Shown: piece by piece, positions 5,107 to 5,908 of the stretch
Layout: every line of letters starts with the position of its first letter
Numbering within the stretch: position 1 is the stretch's first letter
Assembly: GCA_902489675.1 (NCBI GenBank)
Contig: CABUAP010000084.1
Location: forward strand, 1 to 5,908
Direction of reading: 5' to 3'
DNA length: 5,908 nt
Source of the DNA: an uncultured Azospirillum sp.
Lineage (GTDB): Bacteria; Pseudomonadota; Alphaproteobacteria; RF32; CAG-239
Made by a program: the position numbers and the translations under genes
The notes under the pieces: model-generated
Told to the model about the DNA's origin: nothing
The model's input: the letters and a program-made list of their open reading frames with translations, nothing else
The model's database searches: none

Positions 5107-5908
5107 ATGCGTTTTATAAAATGGTTGTTGGGAATTGTTGTGCTGCTGGTCGTCGTGGTTGCAGTCGGCGGATATGTTTTCCTCAAGACGTTTGATTTGA
5201 ATAAATACAAGTCTTATGCGGAAAAAATTGTTTATGAGCAAACCGGGCGCAAGCTTGCGGTTAAAGGCGATGCTTCCTTAGGCGTTTCGCTGATTCCGAC
5301 GATCATTATTAATGATGTGGCGCTGTCCAATCCTTCCTGGGCAAAAAATCCGCAGATGGCGGAAATCGGTTCGCTGGAGTTGAAGTTCTCGCTGCTGCCG
5401 CTTCTCAAAAAACAGATTGTGGTTGATAAAGCGGTTTTAAATAATACCAAAATTTATTTGGAAACAACCAAAGACGGCAAAAATAACTGGACCTTTGCGC
5501 CGGTTAAAACCGCGGAACCGGCTAAAACAGCCTCTTTCTCCGGCGGTTGGCTGATTGCTTCTGCCCATGCCGAAGAAACGGCTCCTGCCACACCGGCGTT
5601 TTTAAATACTTTAACCGATATTGTTGCCCGCGAAGTGGCAATAACCGACAGTGAGGTTCAGTATCTGGCCGCCGGAGCCAAGCCGATGAAGCTGGAGATC
5701 AACAGTCTGGCTTTTTCGACCGAAGGCATCAATGCGCCGATGAATATCAGCTGGGATTTGGTTTTTGACGGTATGAATATCGCCGGCAAAGGCAACACCG
5801 GTTCTCTGGCCGGATTGTTTGACGCGGGCAAAGCCTGGCCGGCCAATGTCGAAGTGGCGGCTTTGAATGTCAAAGCATCGGTGCAGGCCGAACTTTACGA
5901 CGTGATGA
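5107..5908 (+). CDS. AsmA-family inner-membrane protein (3' end cut by window edge)
   Basis: AsmA-family proteins are anchored in the inner membrane and extend into the periplasm. Related members are implicated in outer-membrane biogenesis and phospholipid transport. The frame runs open for 267 codons to the right edge. Residues 6-25 (WLLGIVVLLVVVVAVGGYVF) form an uncleaved-looking membrane anchor after a short basic start (MRFIK). The N-terminal AsmA domain follows: a segment with DLNKYKSYAEKIVYEQTGRKL, then the GDASLGVSLIPTIIINDVALSNPSW motif region, GSLELKFSLLPLLKKQIVVDKAVL, and IYLETTKDGKNNWTF. This order is the family hallmark. A less conserved Ala/Thr/Glu-rich linker spans about residues 136-160, then repeated beta-strand segments (VAITDSEVQY, LEINSLAFS). 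Most of the protein probably lies beyond the window, as family members are usually 600 or more residues. It sits 34 bases after rluC and may be read from the same transcript. Confidence 0.88.
   Translation, partial: MRFIKWLLGIVVLLVVVVAVGGYVFLKTFDLNKYKSYAEKIVYEQTGRKLAVKGDASLGVSLIPTIIINDVALSNPSWAKNPQMAEIGSLELKFSLLPLLKKQIVVDKAVLNNTKIYLETTKDGKNNWTFAPVKTAEPAKTASFSGGWLIASAHAEETAPATPAFLNTLTDIVAREVAITDSEVQYLAAGAKPMKLEINSLAFSTEGINAPMNISWDLVFDGMNIAGKGNTGSLAGLFDAGKAWPANVEVAALNVKASVQAELYDVM

Noticed and set aside
5548..5580. LIASAHAEE-like segment as an internal signal-peptide cleavage site in the AsmA-family protein
   Set aside because: It lies some 150 residues in, without a preceding membrane-length hydrophobic run, and falls in the variable linker region. 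The real anchor is at residues 6-25.

Overview
The window holds six protein-coding genes, all on the plus strand, packed with almost no spare DNA. The first (recX) is cut by the left edge and the last (AsmA family) by the right edge. Base composition is moderate, with AT-rich gaps. The RecX carries the long-linker form and GPFR-type motif I associate with Alphaproteobacteria, and a rarA-to-rluC neighbourhood is also familiar from that class. I therefore suggest an alphaproteobacterium, possibly an uncultured host-associated lineage. This is inference from protein style and gene order, not proof. AsmA and its membrane anchor fit a Gram-negative cell.

Layout: recX (to 488) ends, and a 65-71 base AT-rich gap follows that carries a plausible sigma70-type promoter. 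Then comes a large pentapeptide-repeat protein (560-2002) with an extreme Asp/Glu-rich N-terminal tract, two repeat blocks split by a short helix, and a basic C-terminal tail. Five bases later starts rarA (2008-3336), a clamp-loader-like AAA+ ATPase of stalled-fork repair. It overlaps by 4 bases (ATGA) a P-loop kinase resembling zeta toxins (3333-4139). Three bases after that is an RluC/RluD-type 23S rRNA pseudouridine synthase (4143-5072). A further 34 bases on, with a good ribosome binding site, is an AsmA-family inner-membrane protein (5107 to the edge).

From the pentapeptide gene onward the spacing suggests one transcription unit mixing DNA-fork maintenance (rarA), a nucleotide-dependent kinase of unknown substrate, ribosome modification (rluC) and envelope biogenesis (AsmA). 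The two items most worth a second look are the zeta-like kinase, which has no visible antitoxin and sits in a housekeeping operon, and the charge-polarised pentapeptide-repeat protein located between two recombination genes. I saw no RNA gene, mobile element, CRISPR array or attachment site. No gene-free stretch exceeds 80 bases.
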